Program-made: the position numbers and the translations under genes
Source: an uncultured Prevotellaceae bacterium
GTDB taxonomy: Bacteria > Bacteroidota > Bacteroidia > Bacteroidales > Bacteroidaceae
Direction of reading: 5' to 3'
DNA: 37,626 nt
Assembly (NCBI GenBank): GCA_947174565.1
Contig: CAMWJL010000011.1
Location: forward strand, 1 to 37,626
The notes under the pieces: model-generated
What the model was told of the DNA's origin: nothing
Seen by the model: only the letters and a program-made list of their open reading frames with translations
Database searches by the model: none
Shown here: positions 1-7,950 of the stretch, one piece after another
How the letters are laid out: each line of letters begins with the position of its first letter
Numbering within the stretch: position 1 is the first letter of the stretch

Positions 1-73
1 CCCCCATCCTCACCCTATTTCCACCCCATTCTTCACAAAAACGCCATCTTTTTACACTTTTTTCACATTTTTT

Positions 74-104
74 TTGCCAATACCACGTTTTTTCCGTTTA
101 TTTG
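74..104 (+). promoter_or_regulatory. Probable promoter of the toxin-antitoxin operon
   Basis: TTG at 74-76 is followed after 20 bases by TTTATTTG at 97-104. This has the geometry of the Bacteroidota consensus TTG-N19-21-TAnnTTTG, with T instead of A at the second -7 position. Transcription would begin near 111, which argues for translation from 159 rather than from the in-frame ATG at 102. Confidence 0.4.
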
Positions 105-158
105 CAAATTGAAATAGTCAAAAGAAACCAAACCAACCTCTACAAACAATCCATCAAG

Positions 159-416
159 ATGTCTATGAGTACGGCAACAATCAACATACCTGTAACCATT
201 CCTGCAGGAGCGGCGATTGACATGGAGAAAATGAAAGCCCAACTGACTGAATTTGCCCTCACTCTACTTCATACAGATGGACAAAAAAAGGCAACGCAAC
301 AAGACAGCCCTTACGAGTCAGCATTCGTTCGGAGTCTTGGTCGTCCAGTCGATTTCTCCGACATACCAGACGAAAGAGTAGCTTACAGGAAGTATTTGGA
401 AGAGAAGTATAAATAA
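159..416 (+). CDS. Putative antitoxin of a PIN-domain toxin pair
   Basis: This is an 85-residue protein starting MSMSTATINIPV. I chose the ATG at 159 because the upstream ATG at 102 overlaps the likely promoter; an ATG at 165 is also possible. The N-terminal stretch (residues 1-35) alternates beta-prone residues and then gives a helix, as in small DNA-binding antitoxins. The C-terminus (SDIPDERVAYRKYLEEKYK) is charged and helical, a plausible toxin-binding tail. I do not recognise a named domain. The antitoxin role is inferred from position: it ends four bases before a PIN toxin gene, the usual antitoxin-first order. Such antitoxins normally repress their own operon. Confidence 0.6.
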   Translation: MSMSTATINIPVTIPAGAAIDMEKMKAQLTEFALTLLHTDGQKKATQQDSPYESAFVRSLGRPVDFSDIPDERVAYRKYLEEKYK

Positions 417-420
417 CGGA

Positions 421-840
421 GTGAAGCTGTTTGTTGACACGAACGTGATGATAGACCTTCTGGCACACAGAGAGTCGTTCTACGAAAATGCAGTCGCCAT
501 ATTCTCCTTGGCGGATAATGGATACGTTGAGGCAGTCGTAGCGTCCTTGTCATACGCAACAACAGCCTACATACTGGGAAAGGTCATGCCCTACAAAAGT
601 GTAGCAGAAACCCTGCGCCTTTTCTCATCAATGGTTGAAGTTGCAGCTGTAGATGAGAAAGCAGTACAGAAAGCGATAGCGGAAGACTGCCGTTTCACAG
701 ACATAGAAGATGCCATGCAGTATTACACAGCCACGCAAGTTTCATGTGACTGCATCATCACCCGCAACAAGAAGGACTTCGTACATTCTGACATTCCAGT
801 CTTCACACCTACCGAGTTCCTCACACACCATCAATTCTAA
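421..840 (+). CDS. PIN-domain ribonuclease toxin (VapC-like)
   Basis: The protein has 139 residues, normal for a VapC-type toxin. PIN toxins are magnesium-dependent RNases that cleave specific RNAs, often tRNA, when not held by their antitoxin. The acidic residues expected of a PIN active site are visible: D6 in LFVDTNVMIDLL, the acidic cluster at D94, E96 and D97 (FTDIEDAMQ), and D110 in CDCIITRNKKDF, where the TRNKKDF segment is typical of the fold. The start is GTG at 421, four bases after the antitoxin stop, with GGAG overlapping it (418-421). It belongs to a four-gene run continuing into a second toxin-antitoxin pair 30 bases downstream. The family assignment is firm; the RNA target is unknown. 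Confidence 0.88.
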   Translation: MKLFVDTNVMIDLLAHRESFYENAVAIFSLADNGYVEAVVASLSYATTAYILGKVMPYKSVAETLRLFSSMVEVAAVDEKAVQKAIAEDCRFTDIEDAMQYYTATQVSCDCIITRNKKDFVHSDIPVFTPTEFLTHHQF

Positions 841-870
841 ACCAACGATATAACCAACATACAATAAACA

Positions 871-1173
871 ATGACATCTGTAGCACTCAACAACCTATGG
901 AACTACCTCCAAGGCCTCCAGCTCACAGCGAGAAACAAGGACTGGCTGATGGAGAAACTCCATGAGTCCAAGCAGGAACAGGCACTTTCAAACGAAATTG
1001 TCAAGATTCCTAAGCGATACAGAACAGACCCCTACAAAGTCAGCCCCAGCGGAGACCCCTACTGGGCAGACATCCGCAACGTGAAAGACCTGAAAAAGGT
1101 ACTCCAAGAAGCAGACGAGGAGATGAAACAAGGGACGTTGACACCAGTCAAAGTGGAAGACCTATGGAGGTAA
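871..1173 (+). CDS. Antitoxin of a YoeB-type toxin
   Basis: This 100-residue protein overlaps the start of a YoeB-family toxin gene by ten bases, the classical arrangement of an antitoxin with its toxin. The first 35 residues (LWNYLQGLQLTARNKDWL) resemble the short helical N-terminus of many Bacteroidota antitoxins rather than the YefM fold. The C-terminal part (NVKDLKKVLQEADEEMKQG) is a charged helix suited to wrapping the toxin. Its function should be to neutralise the toxin and autoregulate the operon. The assignment rests mainly on context and on general resemblance to small Bacteroidota antitoxins; no catalytic motif is expected. Confidence 0.7.
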   Translation: MTSVALNNLWNYLQGLQLTARNKDWLMEKLHESKQEQALSNEIVKIPKRYRTDPYKVSPSGDPYWADIRNVKDLKKVLQEADEEMKQGTLTPVKVEDLWR

Positions 1174-1427
1174 TCCTTCACGAACAGGCAAAGAAAGACC
1201 AAGCCTACTGGAAGGCAACAGGAAACGTTGCGATACAAAAGCGCATCACCAAGCTGCTCGAAGACATCAAACTCCATCCCTTCACGGGAATCGGGAAACC
1301 AGAGCCGCTCAAACACAGTTTAAAAGGAGCATGGTCAAGACGCATCACCGATGAACACCGCATGATTTACAGAGTGTCCGACGGAATGATACATGTTTAC
1401 ATCCTCTCCATGAGATTCCATTACTAA
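1164..1427 (+). CDS. yoeB: Txe/YoeB-family mRNA interferase toxin
   Basis: The protein is 87 residues, matching YoeB (about 84). YoeB toxins bind the ribosome and cut mRNA in the A site. The family signature is complete: the P-L-K segment around residue 48, W57 and R59-R60 in GAWSRRI, the EHRMIYRV strand, and the terminal LSMRFHY. By comparison with E. coli YoeB, the likely catalytic set is E47, R66 and H86. The ATG at 1164 lies inside the last codons of the antitoxin gene, so the two are translationally coupled. No defect is visible, so the pair looks functional. A terminator is not obvious after it. Confidence 0.9.
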   Translation: MEVILHEQAKKDQAYWKATGNVAIQKRITKLLEDIKLHPFTGIGKPEPLKHSLKGAWSRRITDEHRMIYRVSDGMIHVYILSMRFHY

Positions 1428-1462
1428 GCCCCAAACAACAAACTACTAAACATAGGACTTAA

Positions 1463-1567
1463 AGGGCAACCGAATGGCATACACCTACAAAACACGACAA
1501 GGAGTTCACACTACTCATGCTCGAGACAGGAACACACTCCGACTTGTTCGGAAAACTAAAACGATAA
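1463..1567 (+). pseudogene. C-terminal remnant of a YafQ/RelE-type toxin
   Basis: An open stretch bounded upstream by a stop at 1460-1462 encodes about 34 residues ending in FTLLMLETGTHSDLFGKLKR and a TAA. The TGTHSDLF ending is the typical C-terminus of YafQ-like toxins (usually LxLxRTGTHSDLF). The preceding 60 to 70 residues of such a toxin are absent, and no start codon makes sense. I therefore read it as decay debris of a third toxin module. The match rests on about 15 residues and recall of the family. Confidence 0.5.
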
Positions 1568-1603
1568 CAACAAATTCTATCAACTAAAACTCCGATAACG
1601 ACA

Positions 1604-1744
1604 ATGACAAGAGAAGAAGCACTACAAAGATTCAAACAGGCAAAAGAGAGGAAGCGCATAACAGTGGAGAAATTGGAGCAGCACATGAAAGAGAAGTACG
1701 AACGTGAAACAGGCAAAAAAGCCAACAAATTCTTCGTCATGTGA
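1604..1744 (+). CDS. Small hypothetical protein, 46 residues
   Basis: The ORF encodes a highly charged, almost entirely helical peptide (MTREEALQRFKQAKERKR, then VEKLEQHMKEKYERETGKKA) ending KFFVM. Net charge is strongly positive. It sits after the toxin-antitoxin stack and the toxin remnant, in the same orientation. Its regular helix pattern suggests a real gene rather than chance. I recall similar small proteins near toxin modules in Bacteroidota but cannot name a family. A second tiny reading frame follows at 1779-1847 (22 codons), too short to call. No function can be assigned. Confidence 0.5.
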   Translation: MTREEALQRFKQAKERKRITVEKLEQHMKEKYERETGKKANKFFVM

Positions 1745-1939
1745 TGATAGACCTTGAACGTTATAATTCCCTCTCACCATGGTGGATGTCATACAAAACT
1801 TCATTGAGACCGTCCTGCTATTAAACAGCAAACAGACAAACAACTAAAAGCTTTTTGCCTCCCCTCTTCTACAACGAAACATAACAAACAATACAACTTT
1901 TTTAATCAACTTTATTTATTAACTCAAAATTCTTTCATT

Positions 1940-4900
1940 ATGAAGAAACTATTCACGTTTCTCATGACAATGGTGATTGCGATGGTGGCAGCAAATGCAG
2001 CCGACATCAAACCCACCGCTGTCATTGGTGAGGGAGCCACAAGCATTGCCGCTTTGGAAGGTAAGACGTTTGCCATCATCAACAAGGCAGAAGGCAAGGC
2101 ACTTTATGGCTCCAATGCCCAGAATTTGGCTTATGATGTGTATGCAAACGCATTCGTAAGCACCAATTCGGGTTACAAATGGAAGCTTGTCAGCCTCGCA
2201 GACGACGCTGATGAGTCTGTCCGCAGTTATTATCGTATCCAACTCGTTACTCCAGACGGCAAGGATTACAACTGCTGGGGTATGGGGGGGGTATTAAACT
2301 CTCAACCTGCTGGTCAAGATGTATCGTTCATTTTGGGTATTAGCGACAAAAACGGTCAAGATATCAAGAATGGTGCAGTGTACGATGTTCAGTACGCAGA
2401 GGGTCAAGGCTTCTCTTTGAAGAACATTGGCACCGGCTTTTATCAGGGAGCAAACACGCTTCCTGCCAAGGCAGAAGAACCTACTTACTTCGACTTTGTA
2501 GAAGAGGTGGGCTTCACATACATTTCTGCCGTTAAGGACCTGCTTGCTGAAGGCGAAGCCATGAAGACAAATGTCACTGACGAAGCAGCCAAGGAAGCAT
2601 ACAATGCCGCTATTGCCGACATTGACCCAGATGCCATTACAGGCGATGGTCTCGCAGAGGCACAAGCAATCGATGCTGCTATCACCGCATTGGCAAAGCA
2701 TCAAAATGCAGCTGGCTCCGATATGACCCGTGTCATCGTGAATCCCTCTTTTGAGACAGGCAACACCAACGGTTGGGTAAACAACGGCTTCGCCATTGCT
2801 CCTAACGCAAGCTTCCCTCTCATCGCTGGCGGAAAATACGCAGAGAAATGGACACAGTCTCCTGGTTCAGTCGGAAACGCTAAGATTACTCAGGAAATTA
2901 CAGGTCTTCCCAATGGTATCTATGAAGTATCTGCAGCTATGCGCCTTATCGCACAGAGCGAAGGGGATGCCGACAAGGCTGGTCTCTTCCTCTTGGCAAA
3001 TGACGAGAAAGTGGCTGTAGAAGCTACTGGCGTTATCAAGGCTACTGTAGAAGTAACAGACGGTGTTCTTGTTATCGGTGCTGAAATCAGCGAGGCACAA
3101 GGCAACTGGGCTAACATTGACAACTTCAAGCTCACATTTGAAGGTGCTCCTGCAACAGAAGATGACATGGCTCCAATCGTGGCAGAGAAAGCAATCGCAG
3201 AAGCATTGGGTGTTGACGTTTCCGCTTATGGAAACCAGCCTATCGCAGCCGCATCTGTTGAAAGCGTTGTGAATGCTCTCAAGGTGGCAGAATACGCTCA
3301 GGTACATGCCGACTACACACAGAATGCCGCATCTCTTATTCCTGATTTCGCTCAGTGGGAAGGTGATATGGTATCCAACAAGGGTCAGCACTGGGATGGC
3401 ACTGGCACATCTACTTACTATGAGCAGACAGGTGCTCAATGGGGTCAGGACAACTGGACCAACAACAAGAAAACAACTGTGAACCTGCCAAAGGGCAAGT
3501 ATGTGCTGTATGCAGCAGGTCGTGCATCCGCAGGCACTGCTTGTACTGCTTACATCAAGGTGAACGACGAAGTACGCGAGTTCCCCTCAAAGGGTGATGT
3601 TGGCTTCGGTGTAGCAACCGATGGTGCTGCTGCATTCGACCCTGCTACTGCAACCTTTGCAAATGGCAACAATGGTCGTGGCTGGGAGTACCGCTACATT
3701 GCATTCGAGGTGACTGCCGACGAAGGTGAAGACATCGCATTGGAAATTGGCGGTGAAGCTACAGCTAACCACCAGTGGATGAGCATCACGACTCCTGTCC
3801 TCCTGACAACTGCTGACAATGCAGCTATCGCCAAGCAGATACTGGCTGCCGACATTGAAATTGCTCAGGCTATTGTTGAAGCCAAGGCTGGCGTAGGCGA
3901 AGGTCTCTTCATGATTCCTGCTGAAGCATTTGAAACATTCGAAGCAGCCGTAAACGATGCTAAGGGTGTGAACGACAATGCAGAGGCTACCGCAGAAGAC
4001 ATCAATGCAGCTATTGATGCTCTTGCTGCTGCTACCGAAGCATACCACAGCACTCCTGTAAACACTCCTGACCCAGAGAAGCAGTACACCTTCCAGTTGA
4101 AGCTGGACGATGAGACTCCGCTCTACATGAACCTCTCTGATGGTATCAAGATTCAGGAAGAGGCTACTCCTCTGTCATTCGTTGCTGCTGCAACTGCTGG
4201 TCAGTACAACCTCGTTGCAGAAGATGAACTCTATGTAGGTTTGGCTGGTGGCAACGCATGGACAATGTCAACCGCTGCCGAGCAAAAGGCCGCTTGGGCT
4301 TTCACTGCTCTTGGCAATGGCGAATACAACATCAACAACCTTGTGACAGCAGGTCGCTTCGTGGGCACGAACGCAGCCGAAAAGACTGCTGGTTCTCCTT
4401 GCTACGCTGACAAGCTTCCAAGCAACGGCAACGTGGTTTGGATTATCGAAGAGTATGTTGCCAATGTTCCAACATTCGCTGGTATCATTGAGCAGACACT
4501 TTCTCATCCAGCACAAGGTGTTATGGGTACGGAGACTTCTGAGCAGACCGTGAAGATTGCTGAGGCTGGTGAAAGTCTTGTAGATATCACGTTCTCAGGC
4601 TTCAAGTTCCCTGTGCTTCCTTTCACAGTACCTGAGTTCACCATCTCTAACGTAGCTGCGGAAACTGCCGATGACGGCTCTATCACTTACGCAGCTGGCA
4701 ACTTCCAGGTAGAAGTTCCATCGGGCATGATGAGTGCATACTACAATGGCACACTTGAAGGTGTTCAGGCTTCTGCTGAGGCTACTCCTCTCTTCAAGCT
4801 TGTTATCTCAAACGCTACAACAGACGAGGTTTACTTCGGCGCTGACCAAGATGCCATCGACGCTTACAAGGCTTCATTCGAGCCAGAGCCTGAACTCGCT

Positions 4901-6301
4901 TGGGTTGACCTGACTGACGATATGTACCATGAGTGGACTGGTGTTGATGCCAATGCTGAAATCACAAGCAACGCACCAGCCTTCGAGAAGAACATCGGCA
5001 ATGAAGTTGGTGGCGGTACAACCGTCTATGGTAACGGTAGCGTGGCTGCAAAGACATACGCAGCACTGGCTGACTACAAGGCACTGAAAGTGACTCGCTC
5101 TAACGAAACAGGTGGCGTGCCACGTCTCCTCTTCGGACGTTCAGAAGACAACTCACAAGACTTCATTGAAATCGCAGATGTTCAGAGCCCTTACATCAAG
5201 GCAACTGAGGACGATGGTCTCACTTGGATTATCGACCTCGACAAGATTAAGGCAGAGAAGGACGGTCTTGCAAATCTCAATGTTATCAAGGTTTCTTGGG
5301 GCGGTGCTGCTACCATCACTTCTATCCAGCTGGGTAAGGTAGCAGAAGAAGAAGTTCCTGAAATCGCTATCAGCGTTGAGCGCATCGTTAATCAAGGATA
5401 CGCAGCACAAACTGAGTCTATCGACTTCACAGAGGTTGCAGAACTCCTTGGTGTGGACGCTATCACAGAAGACATGCTCCGTGTGGTTGAAGCTGACGGC
5501 ACTTTGAACAGCGACATTGCCAAGTACGATGGTTGGTTCAACAAGGATGGCTACGCTCAGACATGGGGTGACAACTCATTCGTGTGCGTGAAGCTCTTCC
5601 AAGCTATTGAAGATGGCAAGTACGAAATTTGCGACATGAACAATCCACAGGTAGATGACGAAGTTACTGCCAAGTGGGCTGTTGTTAATGGCGAAAAGAC
5701 CGTATATATCAACATCAACGTTAAGTTCATTAAGAAGCCTGTTGTCGGTCCCACATTCGACGAACTCAACAAGCTGGGCGACGACGTGGTTGTTTCATTC
5801 ACTTCTGAATGCGGCAAGAGCTACGAAGGACTCTCTGGCAATGTTGACATGACAGATATCCTCGAAACTCTCGGTGCAGATTTCATCTACGAGGTAGATA
5901 TCTACGCTGTTCAGTCAGACGGTTCGCTCGACAACAACTACAAGCTCGGCACTACCGACGGCTGGCGCAATGCTGACGGCGATTGGCAGAACTGGGGCGC
6001 AGACGCTCGCTTCTATGTGAAGGTTAACTTCTCTGCTGCTGAAAATCAGATTTATGAGGTAGGTGGCATGGACGGTCAGAACACTGAGCCTGCTGAATAC
6101 ACCGCTACCTTCGCATTCGTGAAGAAGGGAACTCACGACGCAGTGGTGCTCAAGGTGACACTCACTTACGATAACAATGTTAGCATTGACGGCATCGACG
6201 CTGCCAAGGCTAAGGCTAACGGCAAGTACCTCCAGAATGGCAAGATTGTCATTGTCAAGAACGGCAAGACATACTCTGTTTCTGGTGTTGAAATCAAGTA
6301 A
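1940..6301 (+). CDS. Large secreted modular surface protein with tandem DUF4859 domains
   Basis: The 1453-residue protein starts with a signal peptide (MKKLFTFLMTMVIAMVAANA). By eye the modules are: a ricin-like or beta-trefoil-like segment (about 25-185), FIVAR-like helices (190-255), a carbohydrate-binding-like sandwich beginning NPSFETGNTNGW (262-405), a second sandwich (455-630), further FIVAR-like helices (635-705), a second trefoil-like segment (710-835), a calycin-like beta-barrel (845-980), another sandwich (985-1140), and two tandem DUF4859-like domains (1144-1267 and 1277-1412). It ends with a Prevotella-type tail (GKYLQNGKIVIVKNGKTYSV) that probably directs export or anchoring. No catalytic domain is visible, so adhesion or glycan binding is the best inference. 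A run of eight G at 2284-2291 lies in codons 115-118. I found no standard promoter upstream; a strong terminator follows. Confidence 0.85.
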   Translation: MKKLFTFLMTMVIAMVAANAADIKPTAVIGEGATSIAALEGKTFAIINKAEGKALYGSNAQNLAYDVYANAFVSTNSGYKWKLVSLADDADESVRSYYRIQLVTPDGKDYNCWGMGGVLNSQPAGQDVSFILGISDKNGQDIKNGAVYDVQYAEGQGFSLKNIGTGFYQGANTLPAKAEEPTYFDFVEEVGFTYISAVKDLLAEGEAMKTNVTDEAAKEAYNAAIADIDPDAITGDGLAEAQAIDAAITALAKHQNAAGSDMTRVIVNPSFETGNTNGWVNNGFAIAPNASFPLIAGGKYAEKWTQSPGSVGNAKITQEITGLPNGIYEVSAAMRLIAQSEGDADKAGLFLLANDEKVAVEATGVIKATVEVTDGVLVIGAEISEAQGNWANIDNFKLTFEGAPATEDDMAPIVAEKAIAEALGVDVSAYGNQPIAAASVESVVNALKVAEYAQVHADYTQNAASLIPDFAQWEGDMVSNKGQHWDGTGTSTYYEQTGAQWGQDNWTNNKKTTVNLPKGKYVLYAAGRASAGTACTAYIKVNDEVREFPSKGDVGFGVATDGAAAFDPATATFANGNNGRGWEYRYIAFEVTADEGEDIALEIGGEATANHQWMSITTPVLLTTADNAAIAKQILAADIEIAQAIVEAKAGVGEGLFMIPAEAFETFEAAVNDAKGVNDNAEATAEDINAAIDALAAATEAYHSTPVNTPDPEKQYTFQLKLDDETPLYMNLSDGIKIQEEATPLSFVAAATAGQYNLVAEDELYVGLAGGNAWTMSTAAEQKAAWAFTALGNGEYNINNLVTAGRFVGTNAAEKTAGSPCYADKLPSNGNVVWIIEEYVANVPTFAGIIEQTLSHPAQGVMGTETSEQTVKIAEAGESLVDITFSGFKFPVLPFTVPEFTISNVAAETADDGSITYAAGNFQVEVPSGMMSAYYNGTLEGVQASAEATPLFKLVISNATTDEVYFGADQDAIDAYKASFEPEPELAWVDLTDDMYHEWTGVDANAEITSNAPAFEKNIGNEVGGGTTVYGNGSVAAKTYAALADYKALKVTRSNETGGVPRLLFGRSEDNSQDFIEIADVQSPYIKATEDDGLTWIIDLDKIKAEKDGLANLNVIKVSWGGAATITSIQLGKVAEEEVPEIAISVERIVNQGYAAQTESIDFTEVAELLGVDAITEDMLRVVEADGTLNSDIAKYDGWFNKDGYAQTWGDNSFVCVKLFQAIEDGKYEICDMNNPQVDDEVTAKWAVVNGEKTVYININVKFIKKPVVGPTFDELNKLGDDVVVSFTSECGKSYEGLSGNVDMTDILETLGADFIYEVDIYAVQSDGSLDNNYKLGTTDGWRNADGDWQNWGADARFYVKVNFSAAENQIYEVGGMDGQNTEPAEYTATFAFVKKGTHDAVVLKVTLTYDNNVSIDGIDAAKAKANGKYLQNGKIVIVKNGKTYSVSGVEIK

Positions 6302-6330
6302 GCCAATTTACTTGACATACATTTATTAAG

Positions 6331-6361
6331 AGTGTGGGGCCACCGCCCCACACTTTTTTTG
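6331..6361 (+). terminator. Rho-independent terminator after the 1453-residue protein gene
   Basis: A perfect 9-bp stem (AGTGTGGGG at 6331-6339, CCCCACACT at 6346-6354) with a six-base loop runs into a T tract. It lies 30 bases after the stop codon at 6301. Confidence 0.93.
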
Positions 6362-6470
6362 TTCCCCCTCTTGGTACATCCCTACAAGATTCCGCCATCC
6401 GCAGAATCAGATACACAAAGGCAGGTCACGACCTCGCCATTCGCCCCGCGGTTCTCAACCCTAAAAAGCC

Positions 6471-6555
6471 CTCCAAAATCGGTGTCCCCGACTCCGATTG
6501 GTCAATGTCCCCGACGTCGGTCAGTCGGAGTCGGGGACATCGATTTAGAGGCTGT
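6471..6555. repeat. GTCCCCGAC palindromic element, copy 1
   Basis: Three 9-bp cores lie exactly 23 bp apart: GTCCCCGAC at 6484 and 6507, and its reverse complement GTCGGGGAC at 6530 (orientation + + -). The outer parts form inverted arms of 22 bp with one mismatch (6476-6497 and 6525-6546), ending AAATCG and CGATTT. The flanks (CAAAATCG on the left, TTTAGAGGCTGT on the right) are shared with a second copy at 14930, and weaker similarity extends about 25 bp to the left (ACCCT...). It lies between a terminator and the next promoter. The rest of the gap 6362-6785 shows nothing else I recognise. Confidence 0.85.
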
Positions 6556-6785
6556 TTGTGGATGGTGTATTTGCTTATTTTGGAAAGCCTGCTGGAACAG
6601 ACCGATAACACGCATTTCGGGGTGCAGTCATTCATGCCCTGTCCGTGCATTGGGGTGAAAAACAAAGAGACGTTTGATGGTGACCGCCTGTCTGTAAATG
6701 TACTTACAAACGCAGAACCTCACGAATGCTTCTTGGTCACCCAAAGTGGAATACTGGTCTCAAACATGATTTTCCGAAGAAATAA

Positions 6786-6817
6786 TTGGGCTGTTTCAAA
6801 GAAAAGACGTATCTTTG
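6786..6817 (+). promoter_or_regulatory. Promoter of the Abi gene
   Basis: TTG at 6786-6788, then 21 bases, then TATCTTTG at 6810-6817, a near-perfect Bacteroidota promoter. The leader would be about 60 nt. It contains an inverted repeat (CCCGCC near 6831 and GGCGGG near 6859) that could form a hairpin ahead of the start codon. Confidence 0.75.
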
Positions 6818-6885
6818 CAACAACAGTTCCCGCCACGCCTCCTAACAATGCGTACCACGGCGGGACTTCGTCATTTTTTATATGT

Positions 6886-7782
6886 ATGAAATACGACAAG
6901 CAACCTACCGATATCACGACGCAACTTTCCATCTTGAGGCAACGTGGTCTCATTGTCAACGATGAGGACATGGCATTGAGACAACTCGCTTCTATCAGTT
7001 ACTTTCGCCTGGCAAGTTATTGGAAACCTTTTGAAACAGGCGATAATGCGTACATGTTCGCCAGTGATACACGCCTCGAGGAAGTGGTTTCTCTTTACAC
7101 TTTCGATAAAGAACTGCGCTCCATCATCTTTACTGCCATACAAGACATTGAGGTCGCTTTGCGCACACGCATCATACATTTCTTTTCATTGTCCCACGGT
7201 GCCTTTTGGTTTATGGACGCAAGCAAGTTCAACAACCATGACATATTCCAGAAATGTCTTGACAGCATACAAGTGGAACTCAGCCGCTCAAAAGAGGATT
7301 TTCTTCTGGAACACTTTGCCAAGTATGACTCACCATCCATGCCACCTGTATGGAAAACACTGGAAGTTGTTTCTTTCGGCAATCTGTCGAAATTGTATGC
7401 TAATATGAAGGACGTGGAAGTGAAGAAACAAGTGGCTAAAAGCATGGGACTACCCCAATACACTTATCTGGAAAGTTGGATGCGCAGCCTTACCGTGTTA
7501 CGCAACTGTTGTGCCCATCATGGACGTGCATGGAATCGGCGTTATCCTGCCATGCCACTACTGCCAAGAAGACTGCCTCAAGCTTGGGTGGACACGCAAC
7601 ATATACGCCCTATGAAGCTATATGCCCAGCTGTGTACATTGCTATATATTGAACAACACATCACTCCAAATAGTTGCATAAAAGACAAGTTGCTGCACCT
7701 ACTCAAAGCATATCCACAAGCAAACCGTAGGCAAATGGGCTTCCCTCGTGGATGGGAAGATGAACCTTTGTGGAAAGTGTAG
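6886..7782 (+). CDS. Abi family (AbiD/AbiF-type) abortive-infection HEPN protein
   Basis: The protein has 298 residues, about the normal length for the Abi_2 family. Start MKYDKQPT at 6886 is placed just after a good promoter; the frame is open further upstream only by chance. The opening KQPTDITTQLSILRQRGLIV, the SYFRLASYWKPF segment (about residues 36-50) and the helical core are typical. The HEPN motif R-x4-H is present at R206 to H211 in VLRNCCAHHGRAWNRR, expected to form a dimeric RNase active site. Members give abortive infection against phages, and some relatives act in toxin or RNA-based systems. No partner gene adjoins it, so it appears to act alone. The family is clear; the phage defence role here is inferred. 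Confidence 0.88.
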   Translation: MKYDKQPTDITTQLSILRQRGLIVNDEDMALRQLASISYFRLASYWKPFETGDNAYMFASDTRLEEVVSLYTFDKELRSIIFTAIQDIEVALRTRIIHFFSLSHGAFWFMDASKFNNHDIFQKCLDSIQVELSRSKEDFLLEHFAKYDSPSMPPVWKTLEVVSFGNLSKLYANMKDVEVKKQVAKSMGLPQYTYLESWMRSLTVLRNCCAHHGRAWNRRYPAMPLLPRRLPQAWVDTQHIRPMKLYAQLCTLLYIEQHITPNSCIKDKLLHLLKAYPQANRRQMGFPRGWEDEPLWKV

Positions 7783-7889
7783 TACAGGCTTTATACAAGA
7801 CTCATGCGCCCCCCTATTCAAATAAAGAATAGACAGAGAACTCTTCCAATCTGCCCGAAGTGCCACCTCACACTTTTTTGCCTGCATTC

Positions 7890-7920
7890 TTGGCACATTC
7901 AAGAAAGAATGTTACCTTTG
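7890..7920 (+). promoter_or_regulatory. Promoter of the GH51 gene with an inverted repeat
   Basis: TTG at 7890-7892, 20 bases, TACCTTTG at 7913-7920. A 7-bp inverted repeat, CATTCTT at 7885-7891 and AAGAATG at 7905-7911, overlaps the -33 region and could be an operator. The ATG at 7951 follows with a leader of about 24 nt. Confidence 0.75.
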
Positions 7921-7950
7921 CAAACCATTTATACATTACTAACTTAACTT

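Noticed and set aside
1745..1847. Two very short frames after the 46-residue gene (26 and 22 codons)
   Set aside because: They are too short and without recognisable similarity or signals; they could be debris of the toxin region.
6334..6885. Upstream in-frame extension of the Abi gene (184 more codons)
   Set aside because: It begins inside the terminator hairpin, runs through the palindromic repeat and the promoter, and the translated text looks random. The Abi family starts at the ATG at 6886.
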